From positions 1,452,992 to 1,516,991 of the forward strand of contig CAWBXO010000004.1 of assembly GCA_963792785.1 (NCBI GenBank): 64,000 nt of DNA, read 5' to 3'. This DNA is from CAWIMX01 sp963792785 (GTDB lineage Bacteria; Acidobacteriota; Vicinamibacteria; Vicinamibacterales; CAVVIG01). A program made the position numbers and the translations under genes. Numbering within the stretch: the stretch's first letter is position 1; the number at the start of each line of letters is the position of its first letter. Positions 16,802 through 25,331 of the stretch are shown one piece after another. Below the pieces are notes generated by a model. It was not told the origin of the DNA and did not search any database. It was given only the letters and a program-made list of their open reading frames with translations.

Positions 16802-17739
16802 TAGGCGCTCAGCTTTCTCAGCGCCGCCGTAATCGTGTCGGCGTTCGGCAGGTTCGCCGCCTCGAGCACGTGCGAGAACGGCGCGTAGGTGTCGGGATAG
16901 GTCAGGCGCATCACCGGCGCGTCCAGCCGGTCGAACCGCTCCTCCATCAGCACGGCCGAGATCTCCGCGCCGATGCCGAGCGTCTTCACGTCCTCGTGCA
17001 CGATGAGGGCGCGGCTGGTCTTCTCCACGCTCCTGAAGATCGCGGCCTTGTCGAACGGCATCAGCGACCTCAGGTCGATCACCTCCACCTCGACGCCCTC
17101 CGTCGCGAGCCGGTCCGCCGCCTCGAGCGACGGCGCGACCATCGCGCCGTAGGTGACGAGCGTCGCGTCCGATCCCTCGCGGCGGATCGCGGCCTCGCCG
17201 ATCGGGACGATCGTGTCCGCGTCGCCCACCGGGCCCTTCGCGCGCCGGTAGAGGTACTTGTGCTCCATGTAGATGACCGGGTTGTCGTCGCGGATCGCGG
17301 CCTTGAGCAGGCCCTTCGCGTCCCAGGGCGTCGACGGCGCGACGACTTTCAGGCCAGGCCGGTGCACGAACCACGCCTCGGGGTTCTGCGAGTGGTAGAG
17401 CCCGCCGCCGACGTTGCCGCCGCTCGGCGCCCGCACGACGATCGGCACGCTGATGCGGCCGCCGTTGCGGAAGCGCAGCGTCGCCGCCTGATTCACGATC
17501 TGGTCGAACGCGCAGGAGATGAAATCCGCGAACTGCATCTCGGCGACCGGCCGGTAGCCGCGCATCGCCGCGCCGATGCTGATGCCGACGATCGCGCTCT
17601 CCGAGATCGGCGTGTCGATCACCCGGTCCTCGCCGAACTCGTCCATCAGCCCCTGCGTGACGCCGAACGCCCCGCCGTACGCGCCCACATCCTCGCCGAG
17701 GACGAACACCCGTTCGTCGCGACGCATCTCTTCCTGCAT
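16798..17739 (-). CDS. pdhB: 2-oxoacid (pyruvate-type) dehydrogenase E1 component, beta subunit
   Basis: About 313 residues from ATG 17739; the family averages about 325. It carries the transketolase pyrimidine-binding signature (VFVLGEDVGAYGGAFGVTQG and FADFISCAFDQIVNQAA) and the C-terminal transketolase domain (VIDLRSLMPFDKAAI). With E1 alpha it decarboxylates a 2-oxoacid using thiamine diphosphate. The expected N-terminus LTYLEAIREAM is present upstream in this frame, but the nearest ATG (17782) is one base out of frame, consistent with a single-base insertion or a non-ATG start. A family A repeat separates it from E1 alpha. No E2 or E3 gene is in the window. Confidence 0.85.
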   Translation of the reverse strand: MQEEMRRDERVFVLGEDVGAYGGAFGVTQGLMDEFGEDRVIDTPISESAIVGISIGAAMRGYRPVAEMQFADFISCAFDQIVNQAATLRFRNGGRISVPIVVRAPSGGNVGGGLYHSQNPEAWFVHRPGLKVVAPSTPWDAKGLLKAAIRDDNPVIYMEHKYLYRRAKGPVGDADTIVPIGEAAIRREGSDATLVTYGAMVAPSLEAADRLATEGVEVEVIDLRSLMPFDKAAIFRSVEKTSRALIVHEDVKTLGIGAEISAVLMEERFDRLDAPVMRLTYPDTYAPFSHVLEAANLPNADTITAALRKLSAY

Positions 17740-17789
17740 CGCCTCGCGGATCGCTTCGAGGTAGGTCAGTTCTGTCGCTCATGCTGATC

Positions 17790-17895
17790 ACTCTGCGATT
17801 CTGATCACGAAAAGGCAACTCAAAGACCCGAAGACTCGAAGAAGAGAAGCTTGAAGTTCTTCCTTCGGGCCTTCGGGCCTTCGTGTTGCATTTGT
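17790..17895. repeat. Palindromic element, family A copy 2
   Basis: An inverted copy of the 2150-2288 element: ATTCTGATCACGAAAAGG at one end, GACCCGAAGACTCGAAGAAG / CTTCCTTCGGGCCTTCGGGC arms, and CGTGTTGCATTTG at the other. It sits between the two E1 subunit genes of one operon. Confidence 0.85.
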
Positions 17896-17897
17896 TT

Positions 17898-18881
17898 TTA
17901 CGCATAGAGATCCGTGACCGCTTCGCTCGGATCGGGATCCGGGGCGTTCGTCGCGTACTCGACGGCGTCGTCGATCGTGCGGACGACGCGGGCGGCGATG
18001 TCCTTCTCGTGCTCGTCGGTGAGCACGTCGAGGCCCTTCAGGTATGTCGTGAAGGTCGGGATCGGATCCCGGCTCTTCCACATCGCCAGCTCTTCCTTCG
18101 TCCGGTAGAAGGCCTTGTCGTGCTCCGAATGGCCGTGCCAGCGGTACGTCTTGCACTCGATGAGCATCGGCCCGCCGCCCGATCGCGCCCGCGCGAGCGC
18201 GCCCTGCGTGGCCTGATACACCGCGAGCACGTCGTTGCCGTTGATCGCCACGCCGTCGAACCCGTAGCTCTCCGCCCGCACCGCCACATCGTCGATCGCC
18301 ATGCTCTTCTCGAGCGGCACGGAGTACGCGTACTGGTTGTTCTCGCAGATGAAGATCACGGGCAGGTGCTGCACGCCCGCGAAGTTGAGCGCTTCGTGGA
18401 AATCGCCGGTGTTGCTCGCGCCCTCGCCGAAGTACGCGATGACGACGTGATCCGTCCGCTCGAGCTTGTAGGTGAGCGCGATGCCGGCGGCCACGGGCAG
18501 GTTCGCCCCGAGCATGCTCGTGTTGCCGAAGATGCCGAGGTCGGGCACGCCGCTGTGCAGCGCCGAGTCGCGGCCCTTCGAGAGGCCGGTCGTCTTCGCG
18601 AACATCTGCGACATCATCACGCGCGGCTCGACGCCCTTCATCAGAAATGTCCCGAGGTCCCGGTGCAGCGGGCAGATGTAGTCCTCGGGCCGCAGCCCGT
18701 AACAGGTGCCGACGACGATCGCTTCCTGGCCGATGCCGGTGTAGACGCCGCTGCGGACCTTGCCCTGCTTGACGAGAATGCTCAGCCGCTCGTCGAATGC
18801 GCGGATCAGCTTCAGCCAGTAGAACATCTCGAGCAGCTGTTCCGGCGCGAGCTTGAACTTTGTTCGCTTGATGGGAGGCAT
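17898..18881 (-). CDS. pdhA: 2-oxoacid (pyruvate-type) dehydrogenase E1 component, alpha subunit
   Basis: About 327 residues, the usual length for the two-subunit E1. The thiamine-diphosphate motif runs from GEGASNTGDFHEALNFAG to the ENNQYA element, and GIGQEAIVVG and HRDLGTFLMKG are conserved substrate-site segments. The phosphorylation-loop region YRWHGHSEHD is present. It acts with the downstream beta subunit. Whether the substrate is pyruvate, acetoin or a branched-chain oxoacid is not certain; the sequence looks closest to pyruvate/acetoin types. Confidence 0.87.
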   Translation of the reverse strand: MPPIKRTKFKLAPEQLLEMFYWLKLIRAFDERLSILVKQGKVRSGVYTGIGQEAIVVGTCYGLRPEDYICPLHRDLGTFLMKGVEPRVMMSQMFAKTTGLSKGRDSALHSGVPDLGIFGNTSMLGANLPVAAGIALTYKLERTDHVVIAYFGEGASNTGDFHEALNFAGVQHLPVIFICENNQYAYSVPLEKSMAIDDVAVRAESYGFDGVAINGNDVLAVYQATQGALARARSGGGPMLIECKTYRWHGHSEHDKAFYRTKEELAMWKSRDPIPTFTTYLKGLDVLTDEHEKDIAARVVRTIDDAVEYATNAPDPDPSEAVTDLYA

Positions 18882-18894
18882 GGGGCGATCTTAC

Positions 18895-18978
18895 ATTTGG
18901 TAATTGGGTAATTTGGTAATTTGGTAATTGTGGATCTGAACAATCACCAAATTACCAGATTACTCAATTACCCAATCC
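18895..18978. repeat. GGTAATT word repeat, palindromic (family B, copy 2)
   Basis: Left arm: repeated TTGGTAATTGGGTAATTTGG. Right arm: CACCAAATTACCAGATTACT and CAATTACCCAATCC, around an ATCTGAACA centre. It supplies the last codons of the convergently placed reductase gene. Confidence 0.85.
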
Positions 18979-20205
18979 ACCTGGCGTCCTCGTCCTCGCC
19001 AGCTGACCCACCATGTGCAGCGCGAGGCGCGGCGCGCGGGTCAGCAGGCGCCGCCGTAGCGCGCCGTAGCCCGACGTGCGCCCCACGACGTAGTCGACGA
19101 GCAGCCCGGCCGGCGCGCCGGGGCGGCCGGCCGCGCGGATCAGCGCCCCGATCCGCCGGCGGTCGCGGAAGAGAAACTGCTGGATCAGCACCGAGTCGCG
19201 CAGCTCGGCGCCGATCTCCCGATCGCACGCGCGCTGATAGCGGCGGGCCACGGTCCCCATCCGCATCGGCGGCGTCGTCGCGATCGTCCGGGCCGCCAGC
19301 TCGCCGGACACCATCGCGTAGTAGATGCCCTCGGCCGTGAACGCGTTCACGAACCCGCCGGCGTCGCCCGCGAGCAGCACCCGCCCGCGCCCCAGCCGCG
19401 GCAGCGGCCCGCCCACCGGAATCAGGAACGGCGTGAAGTGCTCACGCGCCGACTCGCCCTCGACGATGGCGCGGGAGCGGAGGTGATCGACGAATCGCCG
19501 CTGCAGATCGTACGGCGCCTCGGACCGCGACCGGCGGAAGTCGCCGAGCACGGACCCGATCCCGATGTTGACATGATCCCGCTTGGGGAAGACATACGCG
19601 TAACCCTCGGGCACGTACCCGTACGCGACCCACAGCATCGAGGGATCGACGTCGCGCAGGCGGGTGCGCGGGGTCTCCTCCATCATGTCGATCGCGACGG
19701 CCGATGCCTTCCAGCCCGTGTTCAGGCCCAGGCGGCGCGCGACGACGCTGTGGACGCCGTCGGCGGCGACGATGAGCGGCGCGTCGAACGCGCGGCCGTC
19801 GCGCGAGGTGAGCCGCACGCCGCCGGCGGTCTCTTCCGCCGAGACGACGTCCACGCCCGTCACGAGCTCGGCGCCGGCCTCGACGGCCAGGTCCACCAGC
19901 AGCGCGTCGAACTCCACGCGCCGGATCATCAGCGCCACCGGCCCGCCCGCGTCGATCGTCGTCTCGTCGCCGTCGGGCCCCTCGAGATGGATCCGCGACA
20001 CGGTGTGGGTGGCGATGCGCGGAAGAGCGCGCTCGAGATACGGGAAACGCGCGAGCGCGCGGAGACTGATCCCGCCGCCGCACGGCTTGTTCCGGGGAAA
20101 GGAAGATCGATCCAGGAGCCGCACCGGCACGCCGGCCAGCGCCAGCGCCCGCGCCGCCGTCGCCCCCGCGGGCCCGGCGCCCACCACTGTCACGCGTTCA
20201 GTCAT
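18964..20205 (-). CDS. Geranylgeranyl-reductase-family FAD oxidoreductase
   Basis: About 413 residues. The N-terminal dinucleotide-binding GAGPAGATAARALA (residues 9-22) leads into RSSFPRNKPCGGGIS, the signature of geranylgeranyl reductase-like proteins. A central DGVHSVVARRLGL segment and the second FAD contact VLLAGDAGGFVNAFTAEGI follow. It reduces isoprenoid double bonds in lipid or quinone side chains in characterised relatives; the substrate here is unknown. The last residues (TPGGLGN) derive from the GGTAATT repeat. The start is ATG 20205, next to repeat A copy 3. Confidence 0.83.
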   Translation of the reverse strand: MTERVTVVGAGPAGATAARALALAGVPVRLLDRSSFPRNKPCGGGISLRALARFPYLERALPRIATHTVSRIHLEGPDGDETTIDAGGPVALMIRRVEFDALLVDLAVEAGAELVTGVDVVSAEETAGGVRLTSRDGRAFDAPLIVAADGVHSVVARRLGLNTGWKASAVAIDMMEETPRTRLRDVDPSMLWVAYGYVPEGYAYVFPKRDHVNIGIGSVLGDFRRSRSEAPYDLQRRFVDHLRSRAIVEGESAREHFTPFLIPVGGPLPRLGRGRVLLAGDAGGFVNAFTAEGIYYAMVSGELAARTIATTPPMRMGTVARRYQRACDREIGAELRDSVLIQQFLFRDRRRIGALIRAAGRPGAPAGLLVDYVVGRTSGYGALRRRLLTRAPRLALHMVGQLARTRTPGGLGN

Positions 20206-20335
20206 GATCCAAAATGCAACACGAAGGCCCGAAGACCCGAAGAAAGATCTCTAGAGAATGGTCTTCGTCGTGTTCGTCTTCGGGCCTTCGGGCCTTCGTG
20301 GTTGCATTTCCGTGATCGGAGATGCAGCGCGATCG
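20206..20335. repeat. Palindromic element, family A copy 3
   Basis: Termini AAATGCAACACGAAGGCCCG and CGTGGTTGCATTTCCGTGAT match copies 1 and 2; the internal arms carry GACCCGAAGAAAG and TCTTCGGGCCTTCGGGCC. It occupies the whole gap between the reductase start and the PIG-L stop. Confidence 0.87.
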
Positions 20336-20341
20336 CGTGAT

Positions 20342-23054
20342 CTAGTGCCCGACACTGATGAGGTTCGCCAGGATCAGGTACGCGCCGTCGGTGCCGGCGG
20401 TCACCTGGCGCCACAGGCCGAGGCCGGTGTAGATCCAGTGGCCCTTGCCCGTACGTCGTCTCGACAAGCGCGCCGCGCTTGACGCCGGGGTTGAAGGGAA
20501 ACGGATCGGCCATCTCGATCAGGTCGCGGTACCGCGGATCGCGATCGCCCAGGTAGTACGTCCCGCGCTCCTGCACCCAGTGGTCCCACACGGCCGACGT
20601 GAGCCGGTTCGGCGTGGTGAACACCGGATCGTTCGGCTCGAGCACCGTCACCGGCGCGAACTCGTCGGTCACGCGATCGCTGCTCGTCTTGGCCGGGTAG
20701 GGCCCGAACTGCGCGTCGTTGAACTCGGTGCGGTTGTACTGCACGAGGAGCGTGCCGCCGTCGTTCACCCACGCCAGCAGCCGTCCGTTGTTCACGCGCA
20801 CCGGATCCCGCTCGTAGGCGCGCACGCCCATCACGATCGTGTTGAACTTCGACAGGTCGCCCCACGCGAGGTCGTCGTCTCCGATCATCGTCACGGTGAC
20901 GCCGAGCTGCGCGAGCGCCTCGGGCACCTCGTCGCCGACCCCGGGCACGTAGCCGAGGCTCAGGCTCGGCGCGACCTTCACGTCGAGCACCTTCACGGTG
21001 ACGTCGGCCGGGTAATAGATGTGCGCGCGCCGGATGTGCTCGTACTCGATCACCTGGAAGCCGCGGTCGAACGTCTCATCGCCTGACGAGACGATGGCGT
21101 GGATGGCGTAGCTGCCGGCGCCGGCGTTCGCCGCCGTCTTCACCTGGAAGCGCGCGGTGATCTGCTCGTCGGCCGTCGTGAAGTCGACGGGCTGCTCGGC
21201 CGGCGTCGACGTCCAGCCCTCGGGCAGCCGCAGCCGCGCCACGCCATGCGCGGCGCCGGGCGCGTCGTTCACCACCGTCACGCGCACCTCGCGCGAGCCG
21301 CCGGAGGCGACCGTGGCCGTCGGGAAGATCGCGAAGTCGGGCGACACGCGCACCGAGAACGCGGGGACCACGAGAATGTTGGAGCGCTTCTCGCCGCTGA
21401 AGATGTTGCCGCGGTAGCGATACTCGATCGGCTGCGTGGCCACGATGTCCTCGCCCGCCACCGTCATCGCGACCGTCGCCGTGAACGGCGTCGGCCGCAT
21501 CGGCAGGCCGAACGGCGCGTCGGCGTCGAACGTGTAGCGGCCGGCCTCGCCGTCGCGGTGCCAGTACGGCTCGCTGGGCCGCGCGTCGCTCGGCACCGTC
21601 GCCGTGACCTGGCACTGCGCGACCTCGTTCTGGTCGAGCGTGGAGATCTCGGCCGGCGGCGCGCCGCCGCCGCCGCGCCCGCCCCGGCCGCCGAAGCCGC
21701 CGCGCCCGCCCGTGGCGGCGGCCAGATGGCACGCCGAGGCCACGCGCAGGCCGCCGAACGAGATGCCGTCGACGGTGATCGGATCCTGGCCGCGGTTCGC
21801 CACGAGCACGTCCGCCCGCAGCGGCTGCCCCGGGATCACCACGCCGTCCTCGGCGAGCGTCTCGATGCGGACGTCGGCCGCCATCAGGATCGCCTTCTGG
21901 AACTCTTCTTCCTTCTGCGCGAGGCGGGCGTCGATGTCGAACCGTCCGGCCGGATCGGCGACGACCACGTCCAGCTCGTTGCGCAGCTCGCGGACGCTCC
22001 GCAGGCCCGCCGCGAGCGGCGACAGCGTGTCTTCATCGTGCCCGTCGTCGAAGGAGCGCTGCGCCTGCTGGACGAAGATCCCGATCTCGCGCAGCCCGCG
22101 CGTGAGCGCCGGCACCGGCTGGGGGCCCGCGAAGCGCGCGAGGCCGACGAGCGAGGTGTCGATGCCGTCGAAGAGCGACGTCTCCGCCTTGCCCATTTCA
22201 CCGGGGATCGTGGACTCCACGAGCTGATAGGCCGTGGCCGCGGGGCCGGGCATCGCGAGCAGCACGGCCTGCCCCTGGCACTTGTGCATGCTGCGCGCCT
22301 CGATCCCGATCTCGTAGCAGGTCTTGCCGAGCAGTTGATCGTAGGTGTCGAGGTCGAGGCGCATCGTGGGCGCGCTGTCGACGCCGCGCCCGGTGCCGGC
22401 GAAGCCGAGCTGGATGTAGAACTTCGCCGGCTGCCACGGCAGCAGGCCGGCGGCGATCTGATCGGGATACTTCGTCGGGTCGCCGGCGATCTTCCACGCC
22501 TCGCGCGCGAGGATGGACGAGGCCTGGTGGTGCTGGCCGCCGCCGCCGCCCGTCGGGCTCAGCGCGAACATCACGTCGGGACGGACGAGGCGGATCAGGT
22601 GGACGTAGTCCTCGATGATCGCGTCGCGGCCCCATTTCTCGAACGTCTCGTCGGTGCTGAACGAGTAGCCGAAATCGACGGCGCGCGTGAAGTACTGCTC
22701 GGTGCCGTCGAAGCGATGGAGCGCCTCCAGCTCCTGCGTGCGCAGGACGCCGAGCGCCTCGAACAGCTCCGGACCGATCTCGTTCTGCCCGCCGTTGCCG
22801 CGCGTGGCCGTGGCGAGCGCCGTGCGGTAGCCCTCGAGCCGGTTCAACTTCACCAGCAGGCCGTTGTTCTCGTCGTCGGGATGGGCCGTTGCCTGCATGG
22901 CGATGCCGGTGTTCCCCAGGTGGCGAAGGGCGAGGCCGAGGCCGACATGGCCCTGTTCGTCGTCCAGGGGATTGGCGCGCATCTGGCCGTCGAGGGCGAT
23001 CGAGCCGGCGGCCGCGGCGAAGACCAAGGCCAGACAGGCGATTCGGGTCCGCAT
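20342..23054 (-). CDS. Large exported PIG-L family protein (one frameshift near the C-terminus)
   Basis: About 900 residues after correction. A signal peptide (start M-R-T-R-I-A-C-L-A-L-V) is followed by a PIG-L deacetylase domain with the metal motif TAHPDDENNG at about 52-61 and a GGQHH segment, then Ig-like/NPCBM-associated beta domains and a C-terminal GATase-like domain (FNTIVMGVRAYERDP). A glycine-rich run (GGRGGFGGRGGRGGGG) lies mid-protein. Around 20450 one extra G shifts the frame; removing it gives GHWIYTGLGLWRQVTAGTDG and a stop at 20342. The family is frequent in Acidobacteriota; its substrate is unknown. Confidence 0.8.
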
Positions 23055-23067
23055 GGAGCTATCAAAC

Positions 23068-23120
23068 CATAATTTGGGTGCTTGGGTGCTTGGGTGCTTA
23101 GGTGCTTGGGTGCTTGGCTG
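23068..23120 (+). repeat. TTGGGTGC tandem word repeat (family D)
   Basis: About six 8-nt units (CTTGGGTG, with TTAGGTGC variants) run between the PIG-L start and the VapC stop and encode the last VapC residues. Confidence 0.88.
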
Positions 23121-23499
23121 AGTAGCGGTGGACCATGTCCAGTTGTTCCATGCGGCCGAAGTCCTCGTCGAGGGACCAGACGAGGGCGCCGAGCTCGCGG
23201 GCCAGGCCGGCAATCAGCAGATCCGTCAGGGAGAAGCGGTGGCCGGCGTCGGCGGCCGAGTCCACCCAGCCTTCCATGAGGGCCCACGTGTCCTCGGAGG
23301 GGTGGACGACCGGTAGAGCGGACAGGCCGCGCCGCAGCGCCGCCCGGTCGCGCGGCGAGACGCCGGCGGCCAGCTCGAGGCGCACCGGCAGGGGCAGGGC
23401 CACCTCGTCGGCGTCGAGCAGCGCGCGCAGCGCGCCGGCCTCCTCGGAACGCGGGTGGCGCATGGCCGCCACCCACACCGAGGTATCCACGACGATCAC
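23098..23499 (-). CDS. vapC: PIN-domain toxin, VapC-like
   Basis: About 133 residues. The PIN nuclease acidic residues are visible: Asp5 in VVDTSVWV, Glu in VRLELAAG (about 62), Asp in SLTDLLIAGLA (about 91-100) and Asp in WSLDEDF (about 110). It is a predicted Mg-dependent ribonuclease neutralised by the upstream VapB; the genes overlap by four bases (ATGA). The C-terminus (AKHPST) is encoded by the TTGGGTGC repeat, so the natural stop may have been displaced by a few residues. Confidence 0.85.
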   Translation of the reverse strand: MIVVDTSVWVAAMRHPRSEEAGALRALLDADEVALPLPVRLELAAGVSPRDRAALRRGLSALPVVHPSEDTWALMEGWVDSAADAGHRFSLTDLLIAGLARELGALVWSLDEDFGRMEQLDMVHRYSAKHPST

Positions 23500-23705
23500 G
23501 GCCGGCGCCGCTCCTTCTTGCGGAGCGCGGCCGGATCGAACTCGAACTCGACCCGGCCCATCAGCGCCTTCAGTTCGTCTAAACGACTGCGGCGCACGAC
23601 CTCGCGCAGGGCGAACACGACCGTGTCCGTTTTCGAGGTGTAGCCGAGGGCGTCCCGGGCCTCGTCGACGAGCCCGTCTGGAAGGATGAGCGTCGTGCGC
23701 AACAT
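23496..23705 (-). CDS. vapB: VapB-like antitoxin
   Basis: About 69 residues. The N-terminal segment LRTTLILPDGLVDEAR is a ribbon-helix-helix-type DNA-binding half, followed by the KTDTVVFALREVVRR helix and a toxin-binding tail (LMGRVEFEFDPAALRKKER). It is the first gene of the vapBC pair. A 9-bp inverted repeat overlaps its start codon, consistent with autoregulation. Confidence 0.83.
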   Translation of the reverse strand: MLRTTLILPDGLVDEARDALGYTSKTDTVVFALREVVRRSRLDELKALMGRVEFEFDPAALRKKERRRP

Positions 23706-23742
23706 ATGATTGATGCTATTTCATATGTTTTATGTATGTCAA
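23701..23742 (-). promoter_or_regulatory. vapBC promoter and operator
   Basis: A perfect inverted repeat AACATATGA-11-TCATATGTT (23701-23709 and 23721-23729) covers the vapB start codon. A TTGACA hexamer on the minus strand (23737-23742), with an A/T-rich -10 zone 16-17 bp downstream, makes a plausible sigma-70 promoter. Confidence 0.65.
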
Positions 23743-23808
23743 ATACATGTCTACTGATATGACCTTCGGGCGCGAGGCCCGCAGAGTCCTGTAGAATCAC
23801 AGAGGCAC

Positions 23809-24861
23809 ATGTCCTTTTCGTCGCAGCGGCTGGCTCGGGGGCTCGCGCTCGTCGGGGTCCTCGGCACCTTCTTCGCCGGCCGCGCCTCCGCGCAAACAGT
23901 GATCGTCCGCCACGCGCCGGCCGGCGCGAGTGTCGAGGTGCAGCTGAACACGGCGCCCGCGACCACGGCCACGGCCGACGATGAAGGCGTGGCCACGCTC
24001 ACGCTCAACCTGCCCGCGACCCTGACCGAGACCCTCGTCTCCGTGTACGTCGACACGTGCGGCCGCGAAGTCGACGTCCGGCTGCTGAGCTCGACGCCCG
24101 CGCCCGTGGCGGCGAACTGCACGCGCAGCGACGGCGGCGCGCAGTTCGTGATCCGGCCGATCACGACCTTCGTGATCAACGTCGGCGGATCGGGCGCGTC
24201 GGTGCGGATGCGGCAGGGCCCGCCGTTCGCGTCGTGGCTCACCGACACGCCCCTGGACGCCGACGGCGCGGCGATCGAGGGCGGCGTCGCGACGAGCCTG
24301 CGGCCGCGCGCCGGGCTCAGCGTGTTCGGCGGCGGCGGCATCGCGTCGTACTCGAACGCGAAGTCGCTGCTGTGCGGCGACACCATCTGCAACGGCAAGC
24401 GCTTCGCGCTCGGCTCCGAGGTCGGCGTGATGGCCTGGGCGCTGCCGGTCCTCGGCCTGCAGGTGTCCTACCTGAGACCCGCGCAGACGAAGGCGAGCGG
24501 CTCGGGGACGGGGTTCACCTTCGACAGCGCGCTCGATTCCCGCGTGCTGATCCTCGCGGCGACCGTCGGCGGCACGAGCGCCAACCTCCGCTTCTACGGG
24601 CAGGGCGGCGCGAACTATCACCGGGCGACGTTCACGCAGAATGAGCAGACGGCCGACGCCAGCCAGTCGCTGTATCTCGAGACCAAAGGCTGGGGCTGGG
24701 TCGCGGGCGGCGGCATCGAGGGGTGGGTGGTGCCGCGGCTGGCGATCTACTTCGAGGGGCGGATCCTCGCCGTGCGCGGCAACAACACGACTGGCGGCGA
24801 AGGCGTGATGCACGACCACCTCACCACGGTGATGGGCGGCCTCCGTTTCAAGTTGTTCTAG
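23809..24861 (+). CDS. Exported beta-barrel-like outer membrane protein
   Basis: About 350 residues. A signal peptide (LVGVLGTFFAGRASAQ) is followed by an Ig-like/PEGA-like N-terminal half (residues 25-125) with a C..C pair, then a region of alternating hydrophobic strands (GLSVFGGGGIASYSNA, LGSEVGVMAWALPVLGLQVS, YFEGRILAVRGNN) ending GGLRFKLF. This suggests an eight-stranded barrel with terminal Phe. The family is unrecognised. It is followed after 14 bases by an FKBP lipoprotein gene on the same strand. Confidence 0.65.
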   Translation: MSFSSQRLARGLALVGVLGTFFAGRASAQTVIVRHAPAGASVEVQLNTAPATTATADDEGVATLTLNLPATLTETLVSVYVDTCGREVDVRLLSSTPAPVAANCTRSDGGAQFVIRPITTFVINVGGSGASVRMRQGPPFASWLTDTPLDADGAAIEGGVATSLRPRAGLSVFGGGGIASYSNAKSLLCGDTICNGKRFALGSEVGVMAWALPVLGLQVSYLRPAQTKASGSGTGFTFDSALDSRVLILAATVGGTSANLRFYGQGGANYHRATFTQNEQTADASQSLYLETKGWGWVAGGGIEGWVVPRLAIYFEGRILAVRGNNTTGGEGVMHDHLTTVMGGLRFKLF

Positions 24862-24875
24862 GCAGGTTATTGAAT

Positions 24876-25298
24876 ATGCGGATTCGGACGGGTCTGGTGC
24901 TCGCGGCGTTCGCCGCGATTTCTGCGGGCTGCGCGCTGCCGACGGGGCCGTCGGCGAACGTGCCGTTCTCGGCGACCGATCTCGTCGTGGGCACGGGCAA
25001 CTCGGCCGACTCGGGCGAGTCGATCACCGTGGACTACACCGGCTGGCTCTACGACGCCGGCGCGGCCGACCACAAGGGCCTCGTGTTCGACACGTCGATC
25101 GGGAAATCGGCGTTCACGTTCGACCTCGGCGCGGGCGAAGTGATCCCCGGCTGGGATCAGGGGCTGCTCGGGATGAAGGTAGGCGGGACGCGCGAACTCG
25201 TCGTGCCGCCGTCGCTGGCCTATGGCGACACCCGGGCCGGAATCATCCCGGCGAATGCCACGCTGCTGTTCGACATTACGCTGAACGACGCGCCGTAG
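24876..25298 (+). CDS. FKBP-type peptidyl-prolyl isomerase lipoprotein
   Basis: About 140 residues. The lipobox ISAGC puts the lipidated Cys at residue 19. The FKBP core has VDYTGWLYD (about 49-57), FDTSIGKSAFTFDLGAGEVIPGWDQGL (about 67-93), and the closing ELVVPPSLAYGD...PANATLLFDITL. Active-site Asp, Phe and Trp positions are all conserved. It catalyses cis-trans prolyl isomerisation, probably assisting folding at the cell envelope. ATG 24876 is preferred because it gives the signal peptide. Confidence 0.9.
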   Translation: MRIRTGLVLAAFAAISAGCALPTGPSANVPFSATDLVVGTGNSADSGESITVDYTGWLYDAGAADHKGLVFDTSIGKSAFTFDLGAGEVIPGWDQGLLGMKVGGTRELVVPPSLAYGDTRAGIIPANATLLFDITLNDAP

Positions 25299-25331
25299 CC
25301 CCCAGCCCCTTACAGCGAAGCGCCAAGCCCC

